Source: Jackrogersella multiformis (lineage: Eukaryota; Ascomycota; Sordariomycetes; Xylariales; Hypoxylaceae). Taken from it: a DNA stretch of 64,000 bases. Of this stretch, positions 12,286-24,485 are shown in pieces; position 1 is the first letter of the stretch, and the number at the start of each line of letters is the position of its first letter. The stretch is taken from the NCBI GenBank assembly GCA_902806575.1, contig CADCXD010000008.1, forward strand, positions 1,922,001 to 1,986,000, written 5' to 3'. Position numbers and translations under genes: made by a program. The notes under the pieces are model-generated. The model did no database searches. It was given only the letters and a program-made list of their open reading frames with translations, and was not told where the DNA came from.

Positions 12286-13067
12286 GCTTACAAAAATCCA
12301 ATCAGCTATTGTTCGATGCTAGGCTGTAGAGGAAAGCAAGTCTTCAATTCGTAGGGCGAGAGGAGCGTCACCATGGAGCTCAGAATTATTAGACAAGAAT
12401 CAGTTAGGACTGCATATGCATGTATCACGACGGCAGATCATGGGCTATATAACGGATGAGCACCGAGCGAGCGGATCCTTCTTCTTACGAGATATGAGTG
12501 TTTGATGACACAATCGGTCCTTAAGACAGGTAGCACGGGTATCTAGAACGCGCGTAATACAGATATCGATCGAGCCAACATGTCTAACTTGTTTCGAGGG
12601 GGATATAACCCCATATTTGAACATCCAAGACAAAAATATAAAGACAATCTGAGTGTCTAGATAAAAGTTGTACGTCGACCTTCCTAGGTGAGAGGGGGCC
12701 GAGAATCACGCAATGATGGCTGGTCATGACAACCATGCAGCAAAAAAGCCCGATGTCACGGAACGCATAAAATATATTAAAAAAGGCTTATTCAATGTTT
12801 ATTCTTATTTCTATCAAATTTAATATCACAGATAAGTAACATTTAACGATAAATATAATGTAAAAATTTTTATAAACTATAATAAAGATTCATTCGTTTA
12901 TATAAATATTCCATCGCTTATTTAAATATTTATTCGCTTAGCAGATATACTAATTAAACCGTTTTAATACCATTTTTTAAGGATTCTCTTCTTCGAGTAC
13001 CGGTGAAAGAAAACTATGTCGGACATAACAATCTTCGATAAACTGAAGCTGGGCAATCACCTTCGGA
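12286..13067. other. Gap with a very AT-rich block at about 12770-12970
   Basis: The 200-bp block is almost only A and T with repeated TATTCGCTTA/TTAAATATT-like pieces (12890-12945). No ORF. It lies directly before the kinase-like pseudogene. Confidence 0.4.
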
Positions 13068-14166
13068 ATGGCAGTTTCGGACAAGAAGCAAGATCTAGGA
13101 GAACAAGAGCTCAGCCGCCCAAGATATGAAATTGAGTATTCCGTCACCAGCACCCGCGATGACGACGCAAGGTTCAAGGTTCGCCGAAACGGCAAGGTCT
13201 TCCACATTCGCGTCTTCCCCTCACAGTTCACAGTTTGTCAACTCTCCCGCCACGGCAGAGAAATACCTGTTATATTTAGAAATTCTTCAGTCAGGCGAGG
13301 AGGTCATCGGTGACATCTTTGATGCTGATGTCTACGATTGGGCCATGGGGCCATTCGAGTCGTTTTTCGCCGAGCTCGCTCCGAGCCCATCACCTCCCGA
13401 GCACTATGGGGACATCAGAGTCACTATGTGGGACTATCTCAATCCTGAGTGCTTCATTTTTGATCTGGATGTCGTTGATGAAGAACTACGGCCGCGCCGG
13501 ATTGAGATGGATGAATCACCTTATAGTTCGATGCCGCCTGTCTGGCTAGAAGAAGAGTTCTCCGATATAGAAACTTGGACGACCGTGTACCATCCGTCTG
13601 AGGTTTTGTTAAGTTTCAAGAATCCCGAAGACGCACTCTTCAAGTCACCACGCAAGGTCCTCATCGATAATGAACAGACGACATGTTTTTTTAAGTAGGC
13701 CGATTCCACAGTCCGAACCGAGATCGAACTCAACGCCTACAAGAAGATCGCCGCTGCCGGCTTGGAGTCTTCGATGCGCGTATGCCGGCTCCATGGCATC
13801 ATCATGGATGGCAGGTTTGTCGTAGGCATGTTGCTGACCTATATCGACCATAACAACTGTCCGCTGGCTTTTCGTGTCGACCCCAATCACCCTCCTGCCT
13901 CGGTGAAACAACAGTGGGTAGATCAACTGGATGCGACAATTACAGGGCTCCATAAGGCTGGGGTCATCTGGAGCGATGTGAAGGCGGAGAACGTGCTGAT
14001 TGACTATGAAGACAACGCGTGGATTATCGATTTTGGCGGTGGCTATACCCGGGGGTGGGTTGACGAGCAGATCGCGGGAACTGTGGAGGGCGACCTCGCG
14101 GGCATGGCCAAACTTAGAGAATTCATATTTCAGAAAGAAGGGCAGGACCGCTGGTGGACTCGTTAA
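13068..14166 (+). pseudogene. Fungal protein-kinase-like gene with a 7-bp duplication frameshift and an in-frame TAG
   Basis: The first part reads from ATG 13068 (RYEIEYSVTSTRDDDARFKV, GKVFHIRVFPSQF). Within CACAGTTCACAGTT (13222-13235) a perfect 7-bp tandem duplication shifts the frame. The protein-like sequence then continues one frame over as FVNSPATAEKYLLYLEILQS. That frame runs through DLDVVDEELRPRRIEMDESP to TAG 13696-13698, then goes on open in the same frame: TEIELNAYKKIAAAGL, CRLHGIIMDG, WSDVKAENVLIDYEDNAWI and IDFGGGYT. The last two resemble the kinase catalytic loop (normally HRDxxxxN) and the DFG loop. It belongs to a large family of fungal kinase-like accessory proteins with unknown role. 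Two independent lesions make a working product unlikely. Confidence 0.75.
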
Positions 14167-14575
14167 AGAACCGCATCGATTATAAGTAATTTTAACACTA
14201 ACTTGATATGCCCAGGTTTACTAATGGTTAATACAGGACTATGTTGTAATCACGAAGTTTTATTCGCAAGCCACCGACTGTATGGAACTAAGACATGGTT
14301 TCCTATATGTCGGGTACGCCGATGGCACTACATCTAATATGATATCACGGTACTACTCCAAGTTTCATCTTGGCGCTTGGAGTCCATAGGGCCAAGTGGT
14401 AACACGGAGTTTGTATTATGCCGTTTGATTAATATTGCGGAGGTTGAAAAAGAACCGACGAAAGTACCTAGTTATCTACGCCGTATTATTGGTTAATATA
14501 TTGTTAGATGTGCTTACCCGTGCTGTCTCAAACACAATAAAAACATATATATTTGAGCTACGCTAGTTAAACTGT
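14167..14575. other. Short gap between convergent genes
   Basis: AT-rich sequence without an ORF; it contains the 3' flanks of the kinase-like pseudogene and the dioxygenase gene. Confidence 0.35.
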
Positions 14576-15982
14576 TCAGCCACTCTTGTTACCTGCTGTT
14601 CGGATGTACGGCTCAAGAGGTAGTACTTCAGTCTCTGGTGTCCACCCCTCATACAACTGGGCCCATCTCGTCTTCAACGGCTGTGGAGTCTCCCATGCAT
14701 TCTCCGGGTCGCGTAACCAGAGCCGCAAGAGATGCCGCCTGAATATGGTTAATATTTATTCGTTTTCATCATACATAAGATAAACAGGGCCAACTTACTG
14801 CTTTTCACCTGTGTTCGTGAACCCATCCCGCGCATGAAAGAGCGCCAAGTTGTTGACATATTGGATATCCCCTTTTTGGAAATACGTGTCGACGCAGAAT
14901 TTCTCTCCAAGGAAGTGTAGTGTATCCAAGGCCTCGGCCTGGGCTTCCGTGATGGGTGGAATATTATGACTTCGAGGCAGGGCGCCGAATCCGACGAATG
15001 AACGACGAGCGTACTGTAATATCACTCGTTCTGGTGTTGATTCGGTGGCTGGCTGATGATGCAGTAAAGGCCTCGATATAAACTGTCGCTCAGCGAAGCT
15101 ATACAATCACCATCTTCGTTAGCTGTGTCCATATACTTAACTGAAACACTATAAGGCGACTAACTTTTCTACATCCCAATTCTCTATCAATGTATGAATG
15201 AGGTCAGGACGAGTACGAGCAATCTCATTGTATACTCTCCATGTACTTGCGAGCTTACTCGCACCACCTTCAGCAGCAGTCTCAAGAGCGAATAGAGACA
15301 CGATATCACCGGAGTCGGTATGGAAGACTTGCTTGTCGGTAGTATAAGCCGGGCTACCAATCACCTCATTGCGGCCGGGGCCGCTCAAATCCTTGATATG
15401 AGAGAGCGTAACGGTTGCGGGCTTGCCGTCGAATTTGCCATCTTGGCGGCCTCGCTTAGGAGCGATATGTGACGATAAGCCAGCGTAGATAATAATGTTT
15501 TCTTCTCGCGAATGCTCGTCAACACGCAAGCCGCGGATCACGAAGAATCCGTGGCCATTGTGGAGCTCATCGGATAGTCGCCGAAGTTCAGAGTGTAGAT
15601 TTGGCAGGGGGAATGTCTCCTGGCTCACATGCCCTAGGCTCAAGCCGAGTGCTAAGAGGATCATCGTTAACGAAAGGTCTGAAAATATGTACGTAAAGTA
15701 TCGCCTACACTTGAAATGCTTCACTGCAAGCTCTATTTCATCCAGCTGGCTCGAATTAAGAACATAAGTCCATGTGTATGTCTCCGCGAGCGAGTTGCCT
15801 TCCCAGACCAACTTCCCTGTGAGCTGCTGCGGCAGTCCCTTGGGGAGTTCCTTCGGTAAACCACCGGAATTGACACGCTTTTCTCTGCGGATTTGATATT
15901 TCCCAAAGTCCGGTGCATATGAGATGTCAGGCTGCCCAGGAGGGGCTAAGGCCGGAGGAGTAACATATGTGACAGTCGTCAT
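14576..15982 (-). CDS. TfdA/TauD family Fe(II)/2-oxoglutarate dioxygenase
   Basis: Four exons on the minus strand: 15982-15709, about 15651-15165, 15098-14799 and 14738-14576. They give about 407 aa, usual for fungal TfdA-like enzymes. The junctions restore KHFKSLGLSLGHVSQETFPL, WDVENFAERQFISRPLL and GEKQRHLLRLWLRDPENAW. Iron ligands are the HxD of QVFHTDSGDIVSLF and the distal His of RHLLRLWLRD, whose Arg binds 2-oxoglutarate. The C-terminus PLKTRWAQLY is typical. Such enzymes hydroxylate sulfonates, herbicide-like aryloxy acids or trimethyllysine-like substrates; the substrate cannot be read from the sequence. No targeting signal is seen, so a cytosolic location is likely. Confidence 0.88.
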
Positions 15983-16863
15983 AGCTTCTGAGTTTTGCCT
16001 CTCTATATTATCTAGTATCGTGCTTGGCTATCAACTTCTTTTATGTTCGACCGAATATAGTTGAGATGCATTCGTGGACTTCGATGGCGTCATTTGGGGA
16101 AAATATCACCTACCACTAATAGCCAGCTCTACCACATGGGTTGCCAACCAATGAAGACTTCAACACTACATTGCTCCCCGCTCTCAGTAAGGGATTCATC
16201 TACACTGGTAATATAAATTCATAATGTATTCCGAATGTTCAATGAAGAGTTTACGAAACATGCTTTTATGTGTAGATTATGTGGTGGGTACAGGCCTGTA
16301 AAATCTAATTGGTTAGATTGATAAGGGGCATTCCATAAGGAGTATGTTATATACGCGTGTCTCCATTTTTGCCCCTTCCCGTTTATACCATACAACACTA
16401 GGTAGGTACCTACCTAAAGTATAAGAGGCATATAGGCATTAATGTTAATTATACAATAGGTAGGTACCTAGGTCAATGATCAAATATACAATGGCCATAG
16501 CAACAAGTTTGAAGTTATTTGAGAAGCGTTTTATGTTTTATTGTTGGTATTACAAATTTGATTTTTACACTTGCTTATAAAACCGTTTAGGTTAGAAAGA
16601 TGTTTATGTTAAGCATCATAGGACATATGAATTAAGAATTTAGTAACTATTCTTCGTATGTCAAGACATATAAGAGTCAAGTTATCCAAAAGTAATATTT
16701 CTAATCCAGTATATTCCTTGATAAAAATCAACGCCGGTCAAAGTCTCCGATGCCTCCCCCCCTAAACGTCGTTGCCCGTTCCTCTCAACCAGTGGCGTGA
16801 AAGATATAGATGATCTTCTATACATCTACACTGCCCTCTAGGTTAAGGTACTTTCAGTTTTTC
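15983..16863. repeat. AT-rich gap with TACC/GGTA tracts
   Basis: Tracts such as AGGTAGGTACCTACCT occur at about 16401-16417 and 16460-16472. No supported gene; the left part is the dioxygenase promoter. Confidence 0.5.
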
Positions 16864-17307
16864 TCAATGCCGGTCATGTCTTCTTCTTCTAGCTTCGGCC
16901 AACATTGTCTCAATATTGGGGACATTGCCACTAGCAGCCCATTCGCTGAACGCTTGCCTGTGGGCATCGTTGATTGTTGCCAGACTGTAGCTGTTGTTGA
17001 ACCCGATAAGCTGCGAATGCATGTATTCAAGTTCCGAAAATCTTCGATCAGTCAGAGACAGCGCCCTGTACTCCTGGTACCAGGATTGTATTGCCGAATA
17101 ATGTGTTCTGCATGGATAACAGAGGCTGGGTTCAAATCCCAACATATTTGGGGGGCACTCGGTTGGATATTCTACCGGTGGTAGGCATTCACCATATGTT
17201 ATCCAAAAATTGCACCTATTAATGATCGGGGGCATGGGTATTCTGTGGCCACATGAACCTATGTATTTGGTCCATTGCCAGCACATAGTGAGATAAGTGC
17301 TAGTCAA
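16864..17307 (-). CDS. Small Cys-rich hypothetical protein (possible zinc-binding)
   Basis: A single uninterrupted 147-aa frame in an AT-rich setting. Its first half contains a spaced Cys/His set: MCWQW, GSCGHR, NRCNFW, GECLPP, TECPP and LCYPCRTH. This resembles the CGH...C...CxxC zinc-binding heads of short fungal proteins. The second half is helical and charged, ending in RRRRHDRH. ATG at 17283 (MCWQW) is an alternative start. I do not recognise a named family. The frame being open over 440 bp in AT-rich DNA, plus the Cys pattern, favours a real gene. Confidence 0.5.
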   Translation of the reverse strand: MTSTYLTMCWQWTKYIGSCGHRIPMPPIINRCNFWITYGECLPPVEYPTECPPNMLGFEPSLCYPCRTHYSAIQSWYQEYRALSLTDRRFSELEYMHSQLIGFNNSYSLATINDAHRQAFSEWAASGNVPNIETMLAEARRRRHDRH

Positions 17308-18216
17308 TTGCGGTACTAGTTATGCGTTTAGGTGAAACCCTTTCTGGGGGTGTTGATATTTATTGGGAGATATGCCGATGGTCGTAAAGTATCTGGATGG
17401 TACTTGAGATTGCAGAGATTTCCGTGAAGGCTGCCTCAAGTGAGAAGAAGTCTAGGTAATGGATCTTTGGCCATGTTAAATGGAAAATTAAGACTACTTG
17501 GATCCATGTAAACATCTCTTTACTAATCACTAGGTTAAGCGTATTGCAAGTGGTAGCGATGTGTTACTTAGAACACAAAGTCGAACCGAGTATATGTTAT
17601 TGAACTGCTGCGGCAGCTGTAACTCATGGAGGAAATATACCTAGGTTATTTGTGAGTAACTTGTTATCCAATTAAGATACACTTATTTGAAAAGTCTGCG
17701 TAACAGCGACTTGTGACTCTGAGTTATTAATTTACTTCAGGGGTAAGCCATCATATCGAAGGTCAATCTGGAGATTATAAATAACTCGACACATTCTGAT
17801 GGTGTTAGCAATGGTATATAATAGAAATATAACATCTAGTGATTCATATATTACGAAGAGAACCATTCACTAAGCTCAACATTAATAAGGAGGACATTGA
17901 ATAATGATAAGGGTTGGTATAAGTCGTATAATTGCATATATAGATAACCTAGGTTGTTTAAAGCTCGATGCAAAAATCAATATTCAAATATACGTAGTTC
18001 AACTTCGTATAAGTGCATAGATGCGTAAATATAAATAATTTCGTCTGTAAATATCTAGGTAGTAATGGCAGTGAGAGATCCGTGCTTACCTAGGTACATA
18101 TACCCGCTATCCTATATGCAAATAAGTTCAGATAGAAATAAAAATTATTAATCTAGATTCTACCTAAACTGAATCATTCACATCATTTCATATCAATTAA
18201 TAATCGTACATTCACC
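17308..18216. other. AT-rich gene-poor gap
   Basis: No ORF of note. CCTAGGTA-type motifs occur near 17640, 17950, 18055 and 18090. Confidence 0.35.
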
Positions 18217-18930
18217 ATGCCTCGTCCAACGCGTAGCAGCGCGTCAGCCCGTGCTTCAAACACAAAAATACCACAGCAGCGAATTACCCAGCCTTAGCAC
18301 GGCCAATACCTAGCTCAGAGCTAGCCCGGCACAAGAGGCCTCAAGAGGAAATCTATCGAGTTTAACTTCTCCGAACCTCTGATTGCGGAAAGCAGGCCAG
18401 GAAACCCGATGTTCCGAAAGTAGATGCAGATGCAGCTCCTGACGCGGAGCGCTAACTGCGCCTTACGACGCCGGACCTCGAGTTCGATTTCGACCGCAGC
18501 CAGCTGCGCGACGCCAGGGTATGTGAAGAGGCCTAGGTATAGAAAGTTCGACTTGTCCGCGGGGTTTAAGGACCGGGTCTACGTAACGGCGCCGGCGAAG
18601 CCCAAGGGCCGGGAAATGGCGAGGGCGCCGGAAAGACGCAAGAAAGATTCGCGAGCATGTACGACATCCTCGTTAATGGCAGGGGGCCTATAGCCAAGAG
18701 CTCGGCTGTGGATCTTTACTGAAAGGATCACGTTTCGAAGGATTTGGGCGTGCTTGGCATCAGATCGGACCCGAGCAGCTGCTGGAATGGGAGAAGAGGG
18801 GTTTCCCCAAGCAGAAGGCGGAAAACTGGTGGGGGGAGCCAAATGAGGTTGAGATAAGTAAGCAGGGTTCGAAGATGTTGGGCGGTGCGAGCTTGAGAAA
18901 AGATCTCCAAACGCATTTACTGGCTTCGTC
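18217..18930 (+). pseudogene. Decayed coding remnant, frame-hopping
   Basis: A GC-rich island in AT-rich surroundings. It starts MPRPTRSSASARAS but meets several stops. Protein-like pieces then appear in different frames: ESRPGNPMFRK, MYDILVNGRGPIAKSSAVDL, KDHVSKDLG and IGPEQLLEWEKRGFPKQKAE followed by NWWGEPNEVE. The last pieces look like parts of one ancestral protein split by frameshifts and a TGA. I do not know the family. It may equally be the 5' remains of a longer gene now lost. Confidence 0.4.
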
Positions 18931-19178
18931 GGCGTCATCCGGGTCTTCTTCGCGATCGATCGTATTTTCTGGTTCTAACAATTTACCGAACTCCGCTACT
19001 TACCTACCTAAGGTAGGTATTCATCAACTTTTCCAGGCATCTACACCACAGCTGTATTGGTAATTCAATATAGCATTGTCTATGGGACAGATCGTTGCCG
19101 ATCACATAATGAGGAGTAAAAATATGTACAAGAACCCTCCAATATTTTAACGCATATAAACAACCCCCATCAATTTTT
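18931..19178. other. Short gap between the remnant and the oxidase gene
   Basis: Contains one clean inverted tract, TACCTACCTAAGGTAGGTA, at about 19000-19018. No gene. Confidence 0.4.
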
Positions 19179-20757
19179 CTACGCAGAGGCCCAGCTAGGC
19201 GTCCAGTCGATCTGATTCATCGTTAGCTCTCATATATATACACGGGCCGTCGCGCACGCATTCAAAAGAAGGAAGAAAAAGCACTTACGATATTCGGGTC
19301 GATCTTCTTCAGGTCCGCAATCCCGGCATTCGCGGCGTCGATGGCGATCTCGTGCTTCAGCATCTCGATGGCGCGGGTGACGCCCTCCGTGCCGTATACG
19401 TTCGCGTACATGAAGGGGCGGCCCAGCCCCACGGCGTGCACGCCGAGGGCCAGTAGCTTGACGACGTCGGCGCCGTAGCGCACCCCGCCGTCCGCGTACA
19501 CCTCCAGCTGGGAGAAGACCTCGGGCGCCTTCTGGTGGATCTCGATCGCGACCTCGAGGGGCGAGCGCGCGCCGTCGATCTGCCGGCCGCCGTGGTTCGA
19601 CAGGTAGATGGCGGAGACGCCGTGCTTGACTGCCTCCTGCGCGTCCTCGACCGTCTGGATGCCCTTCAGGATGATGGGCAGGTCGGTCATGGTGCTGAGG
19701 TGGTCATACAAATCCCACTAGGAAAGAAGAAAAAGAAACGTTAGCTTCTGGGTTCGTCATGGCTTAGAATACGTATTACGCGGATTATTGGCTTGGCAAG
19801 CTTACGGTGATCAATGAATAGGAGGAGTCGCTGGATGACGTGTTAGTCTAAGCCCTCATGCACTCGGCAATATTTAGAATGTGGAGACTTACGCGGAGCC
19901 GACACCGTAGCGAGCCGCGCGGTGTCGGTTCCCATCGGCGGCGGAGTCGATGGTAAACACGATGGCCTTGCTTCCCGATTTCTCGGCGCGGTCGAAGATT
20001 ATCTGCGTGGCGGTGTCGTTCGAGTCGAGGTACACCTGTTGGAAGGTAACTTGGTCGTCCTTCTTGAACGCGGTGATCTCTTCGATTGTCATGCTAGCGA
20101 ACAGCGCAGGCTGTACCAAAGCACCGATATTAGCATGAGCTACAGTTCCGGGGTAGCAAATCAGATGCATCGAGTGAAGATCATACCATGTATAGGACAT
20201 CTCCAGCTGCAGCACCTTCGACCAGCCCTTGCTCGGCTTTGGTGTTACCATAACCACCTCGGGCGCACGGGCTGATGAAGAATGGTGCGGAGAAGTTGTG
20301 GCCAAGGATGGTAGTCCTATATCGCACAGGTGAGAAACTGTACCAGAAACGGAAAGGGACACACAAGTCGACTTACGAGAGTGTTGACTCGATGTTCGTG
20401 ATGTCCACCATGGTCCTCGGCTTGAGCCTGTATCGGTTGAAGGCCTCGAGGTTGTTTCGGTACGACCATTCTCCCGCAGCACCATTGCGATAGTAGGTGT
20501 AGTTCGCAACAGGAAGATGCCTCCGCGCCGCCTGATCAAAGTCCGGCAGTCCCACTAGTTTTTCTAGAGGTGGGAGTTCGCCGGCTGGTAGATTGGCGAA
20601 GTAGTCATCGAAACTGTGTCTCTTGTAAGCCGTTGATCCTCTTAGGATACATACGGACGAGGTTAAGGAAGACTCACCCTGTGTCCGGCTCGTTCATAAA
20701 CGGACGTGCTGCTAGGGCACCCCCGAGCACACAGATGGGAAGAAGTGTCGAACGCAT
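19179..20757 (-). CDS. FMN-dependent alpha-hydroxy-acid oxidase/dehydrogenase, probably secreted
   Basis: Seven exons on the minus strand: 20757-20678, 20619-20377, 20316-20187, about 20110-19893, 19830-19806 (25 nt), 19717-19289 and 19211-19179, giving about 385 aa. The N-terminus (MRSTLLPICVLGGALAARPF) looks like a signal peptide. Family blocks are FQQVYLD, the tail YGVGSADSSYSLITWDLYD, which the 25-nt microexon completes, and PIILKG. LSNHGGRQID carries the catalytic His and substrate-binding Arg. ADGGVRYGADVVKLLALG with GLGRPF is the FMN phosphate site. Relatives oxidise L-lactate, glycolate or other 2-hydroxy acids using FMN, with either oxygen or a carrier as acceptor. If secreted it would produce H2O2 next to the peroxidase and tyrosinase functions of this genome, which is speculation. 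Confidence 0.88.
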
Positions 20758-22575
20758 CTTAAACAACGTGCGATGAATGAGCGACTAGATGCGATCTGAA
20801 GGTGGTGAATATGCTTCAGAGTACGGCAAGTGGCACATTATAAGGTTCTAGATGAGATGAACGGGATCCTTTCATCATTATAAAGGATTTCCAAGCCAAT
20901 AACCTAAATTAGCTGTGTCTTGGTCGTTTCTGTTATGGAAGGAAGCTGTCAGCCCTGTCAGCGTTGTTGATCGACCTTTTTTCATAAACGCCAAGCCCAC
21001 ATTAGTTTGGAATCTTCACAAGGACGAGGTCTTGAGCAAAGATCCACCTTAGAATAATGACCACATGAGATCTGCCCGGGTTTATTAGGCTCGGGGGCTA
21101 AGGATTCGGCATAGCCCACGTCCGTCTCATTGTCTCTTGCCTATTTAGGACCAGGCGTGCTCTCGTAAGTCAGGCACCATGATTCATGACGTTAACTTCC
21201 TAGATTTCTAGATTTCTAGAGAGGCGTCGAAGGATATGATTGATTGACTTCGGCAGGTCCTCGGGCCCTAGAGAATAGGTCTAGCGGACGTTAGAGATTC
21301 TCTCGGGTCTGACTCGTCTTCGCTCTCGGCTGCGCAACCGACAAGTTTCTAGAATGGGCGATTACCTGATCTGCATCACACTATCAATATTAGTGTAGAT
21401 GCAAGGTACCAGTGGATACCTGGTCCGCTGACGAGAGCATAATGATCAAAAATCAGTTCGTAAAAAGACCTGAACCCATCTGATAAGCCAAATCCAACTA
21501 CACCTTGTAAATCCCTCCGAACTACCTAGGTAAGTAGCTTTCAAGTTTCTAGTTAGAGCTAACTCATAATAAGAATACGGAGTATCTCGGTGTACTAGAA
21601 GAGGCAGGTAATTAGATATTATTATAACTACCCATACAAAAGTCTGAATAGCCTCAAAATATGCATTCGGTATCCATTCAAACCCATGAATCATGAATTT
21701 CACATTAAGTTATTTAAATCCATTGGATATTGCTGTTCATATTTTCTTGTTAGTTAGGTCAAATCAAATTACGCGCCTCCCTACCTACCTGGTATCTAGG
21801 GTACCAATTAAATGAATCGCATCGTTAAAAGCGAGTAAAACAGGAGGAAACTAGGTTAGTATAAACTTCATTAATTACATTTGAAACCGAAATCGGCCGA
21901 CTCAATCTCATAGCGCCCCCTCCCAATAAAAAAATATAAGAAATAAACATATTCGAAGGTTTCTCATTTACTTCAAAAATCCGTTGGTTTCGGCCCTGAA
22001 GACGGATGAAGTTAAACTGCCCAGGGACATGATGATAAATCTTCATGCCGCAGCACCTGGGCACAAGCTCCCTCACTAAATCCAAGCTTCACCCATGTCA
22101 TTGCTGTCGGGCTACGGGAACCGCTGATTTTATCCCAGCCTGACATGCAAAGACGTAGGTTGCTCACGGGTCAGGTTAGTGCATATGACGATTACATATC
22201 CTTGAATCATCGGCTCTTGGCAAGCTGGGGATAAGTCTGGATTGCAAGAACACTTGCTCACGTAATAATCCCTGCATTTCAGGGCATCCAATCCATCGGA
22301 CGAAATAATTCCCTCTTTTTGGCATCCCTAATACCTGGAATGTCACCGTATGTTGTATTCCTCAACTACTCAACTAAGCGAGATCCCAAGTTCCCGGAGC
22401 ACAGTTCGATGCGTGAAAGCTTGACTTGGCAGAGCACGGGGGTTGTATACTACGTAGGTATTTTTAGCGGCACCGACCTAGTGGAACGGGTTGGTAGTTG
22501 GTAGCATTGGAATAGGGACATGCCAATTCGGATATATAGCCGACATTTCCAAGTTGTGAGCGATCTACGGCCGGG
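20758..22575. other. 1.8-kb gene-free gap
   Basis: No domain-bearing ORF found. It holds TACC/GGTA tracts near 21525 and 21778-21790 and a local repeat TTCTAGATTTCTAGATTTCT-like at about 21199-21220. The oxidase promoter is at the left end. Confidence 0.35.
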
Positions 22576-24485
22576 CTATAGTTGTAATGGCGTCCATTTT
22601 GTCTTCCGAGTTCGCGCTCTGTTTGCAGTTTGACGCTGGCCTAACTCAATTCCGGTATTCGGATCGTCGCCATTAAATTGTGCCTTGGGAGTACGCTGTT
22701 TTGGAAGATTTGCCCAAAACTTCGCTGCAGCGACATCCACTAGCTGTGGTGTAGCGGAATCCCCACAACTGGAGTTGAGCCTCCCTGAATTGGCTGCGTC
22801 GTGAACTACCTCTACGAAACCTTGATCCTTTTGGGCGTTTTTCTCTTTCTCCGACTCATCGAGGACTTCTTCAGATGTTTCAGGGTGAAATACCGTAGAG
22901 GCAATATTTAGGGGCGGGAACTCTTCCTTAGGATTATTTGGTTCATCCTCATTCGGCAAACTGCAACTAATAGTGACTTCCTGGATGATATATTGGACCT
23001 GACATGAAGCCCAAGCACCCTGCAATTGAGGAAGCTGGCTCACCGGCTGGGCTGTTGGAATCTTCGGAGGGGGTATTACAGAAGGAGTTTTCTGTATTTT
23101 CCTGTTCCCTTGGTTCCCGGGATGTAGCCTGGCCTTGCGCTCCCTGATTTCTACTGTGATGAACATATCACGAACCAACGGGGATGGATGATTCTCTCCC
23201 AATCTTCTTGGGCTGTCGCCTGCTATGCCCACGCCTATGTCGGGATCCGCTCCAAATTCGGCAAGATGATGTACAGTTGCGATAACATCATCGTCTGTGC
23301 CAAAACGCGTCTGACCAAGCACCTCGTAAAGAGGAGTTCTGCCGCGAGAATCCCTTACGTTTGGATTTGCCCCGCGTTCCAGCAAATGGAGGACGAAGTC
23401 GGACACAGCAAAACGACAAGCAGCGTGCAAGGCAGTCATTCCATCTTCTTCGTGGACAATCGGGTTGACGGAGTTAGACAGACGACTCAAGAGAAGCTTG
23501 GCGATGGACAGGTTTCTTTGGCATAAAGCCGTATACAGAACGCGAAATCCATCGCTATTAGACGAGTCTGGCTCGGCTCCATTGTCAAGGAGAAGAGTCG
23601 CAATCTGATGCAGACCACTACCAGACGCTATTTGGAGAGCAGTTTGCCCTGAACTGTCGCAATCCACCGATTCCCAACAATTGTGACCACAGGTATGAAC
23701 CCATGACTTTTCCGTTTGAAGCCGCAAATCGGCATTGAAGTAGAGCAATGCGCTAACAGTCTCTTCGACCATGGATTCCCAACTCCTATCATGAATTATA
23801 TTAAACATGGGCCAAGGAGGTCTTCTCGTTACCGCAAAATGTAGGGCGGAAAGGCCGATGGAGCGGCCATTCGGATCAGCCCCGTTTATCAAGAGCGAGC
23901 GTACCGTCTTAGGAAGAGCATAAGTGCACGCAATTCGAAGCGCACTATCACGGGCTCTAGGGCTACTGATGTGAAATTGTGCTAATGTCATGTACAGGGG
24001 TGTAAGGTCGGGATAATCGCCCATGTCGGAGTTCACATCTGTTCCGTGCTTGACCAGACGCGCTACAACTCTCGGTGCATCATGGAGAATTGCAAGCTGG
24101 AGATAGGTAATTTTAGGATATCTTGGAAAATCTCTTGACGGGGGTGATCTGAGTCAACACATATAACCTATGCTAAGAGGGTTGCTGCTCACCTGTTCAA
24201 GTCTAGTTGATTACCATAACATAGAAGCCAATCCACCGGGTTACCTAAATCATAACTGAGCGAGTGGGTGTAGAGTCTGAATAGTACTAAAACTCGCTGT
24301 CTCTCTTCCCTTGCTGTTACTCCCAGTTGCCCCACCTTTGCTTTGAAAGCGCAGTGGAATATGTCATCGAATAGTTGCCATCGGAGTTTCCTGTTCAAGA
24401 GACTTATCCCACACTTGTCGCTGATAGAGAGGTCTCGAACTATTTGACAAATTAATTCAAGTGGTAGATCGTCCAATCTGGCCAT
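22576..24485 (-). CDS. F-box and ankyrin-repeat protein
   Basis: Exons 24485-24193 and 24121-22576; the intron of 71 nt (GTGAGC...CAAG) joins NQLDLN with RYPKITYLQLAILHD for a product of about 612 aa. ATG 24485 gives the classic F-box start MARLDDLPLELICQIVRDLS; an in-frame ATG 29 codons upstream is less likely. At least six ankyrin-like units follow, for example LRIACTYALPKTVRSLLING, QIATLLLDNGAEPDSS and MTALHAACRFAVSDF. The last 200 residues are low-complexity and charged. F-box proteins recruit substrates to SCF ubiquitin ligases, here presumably through the ankyrin surface. Two further F-box/ankyrin genes lie at 30-35 kb. Confidence 0.85.
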
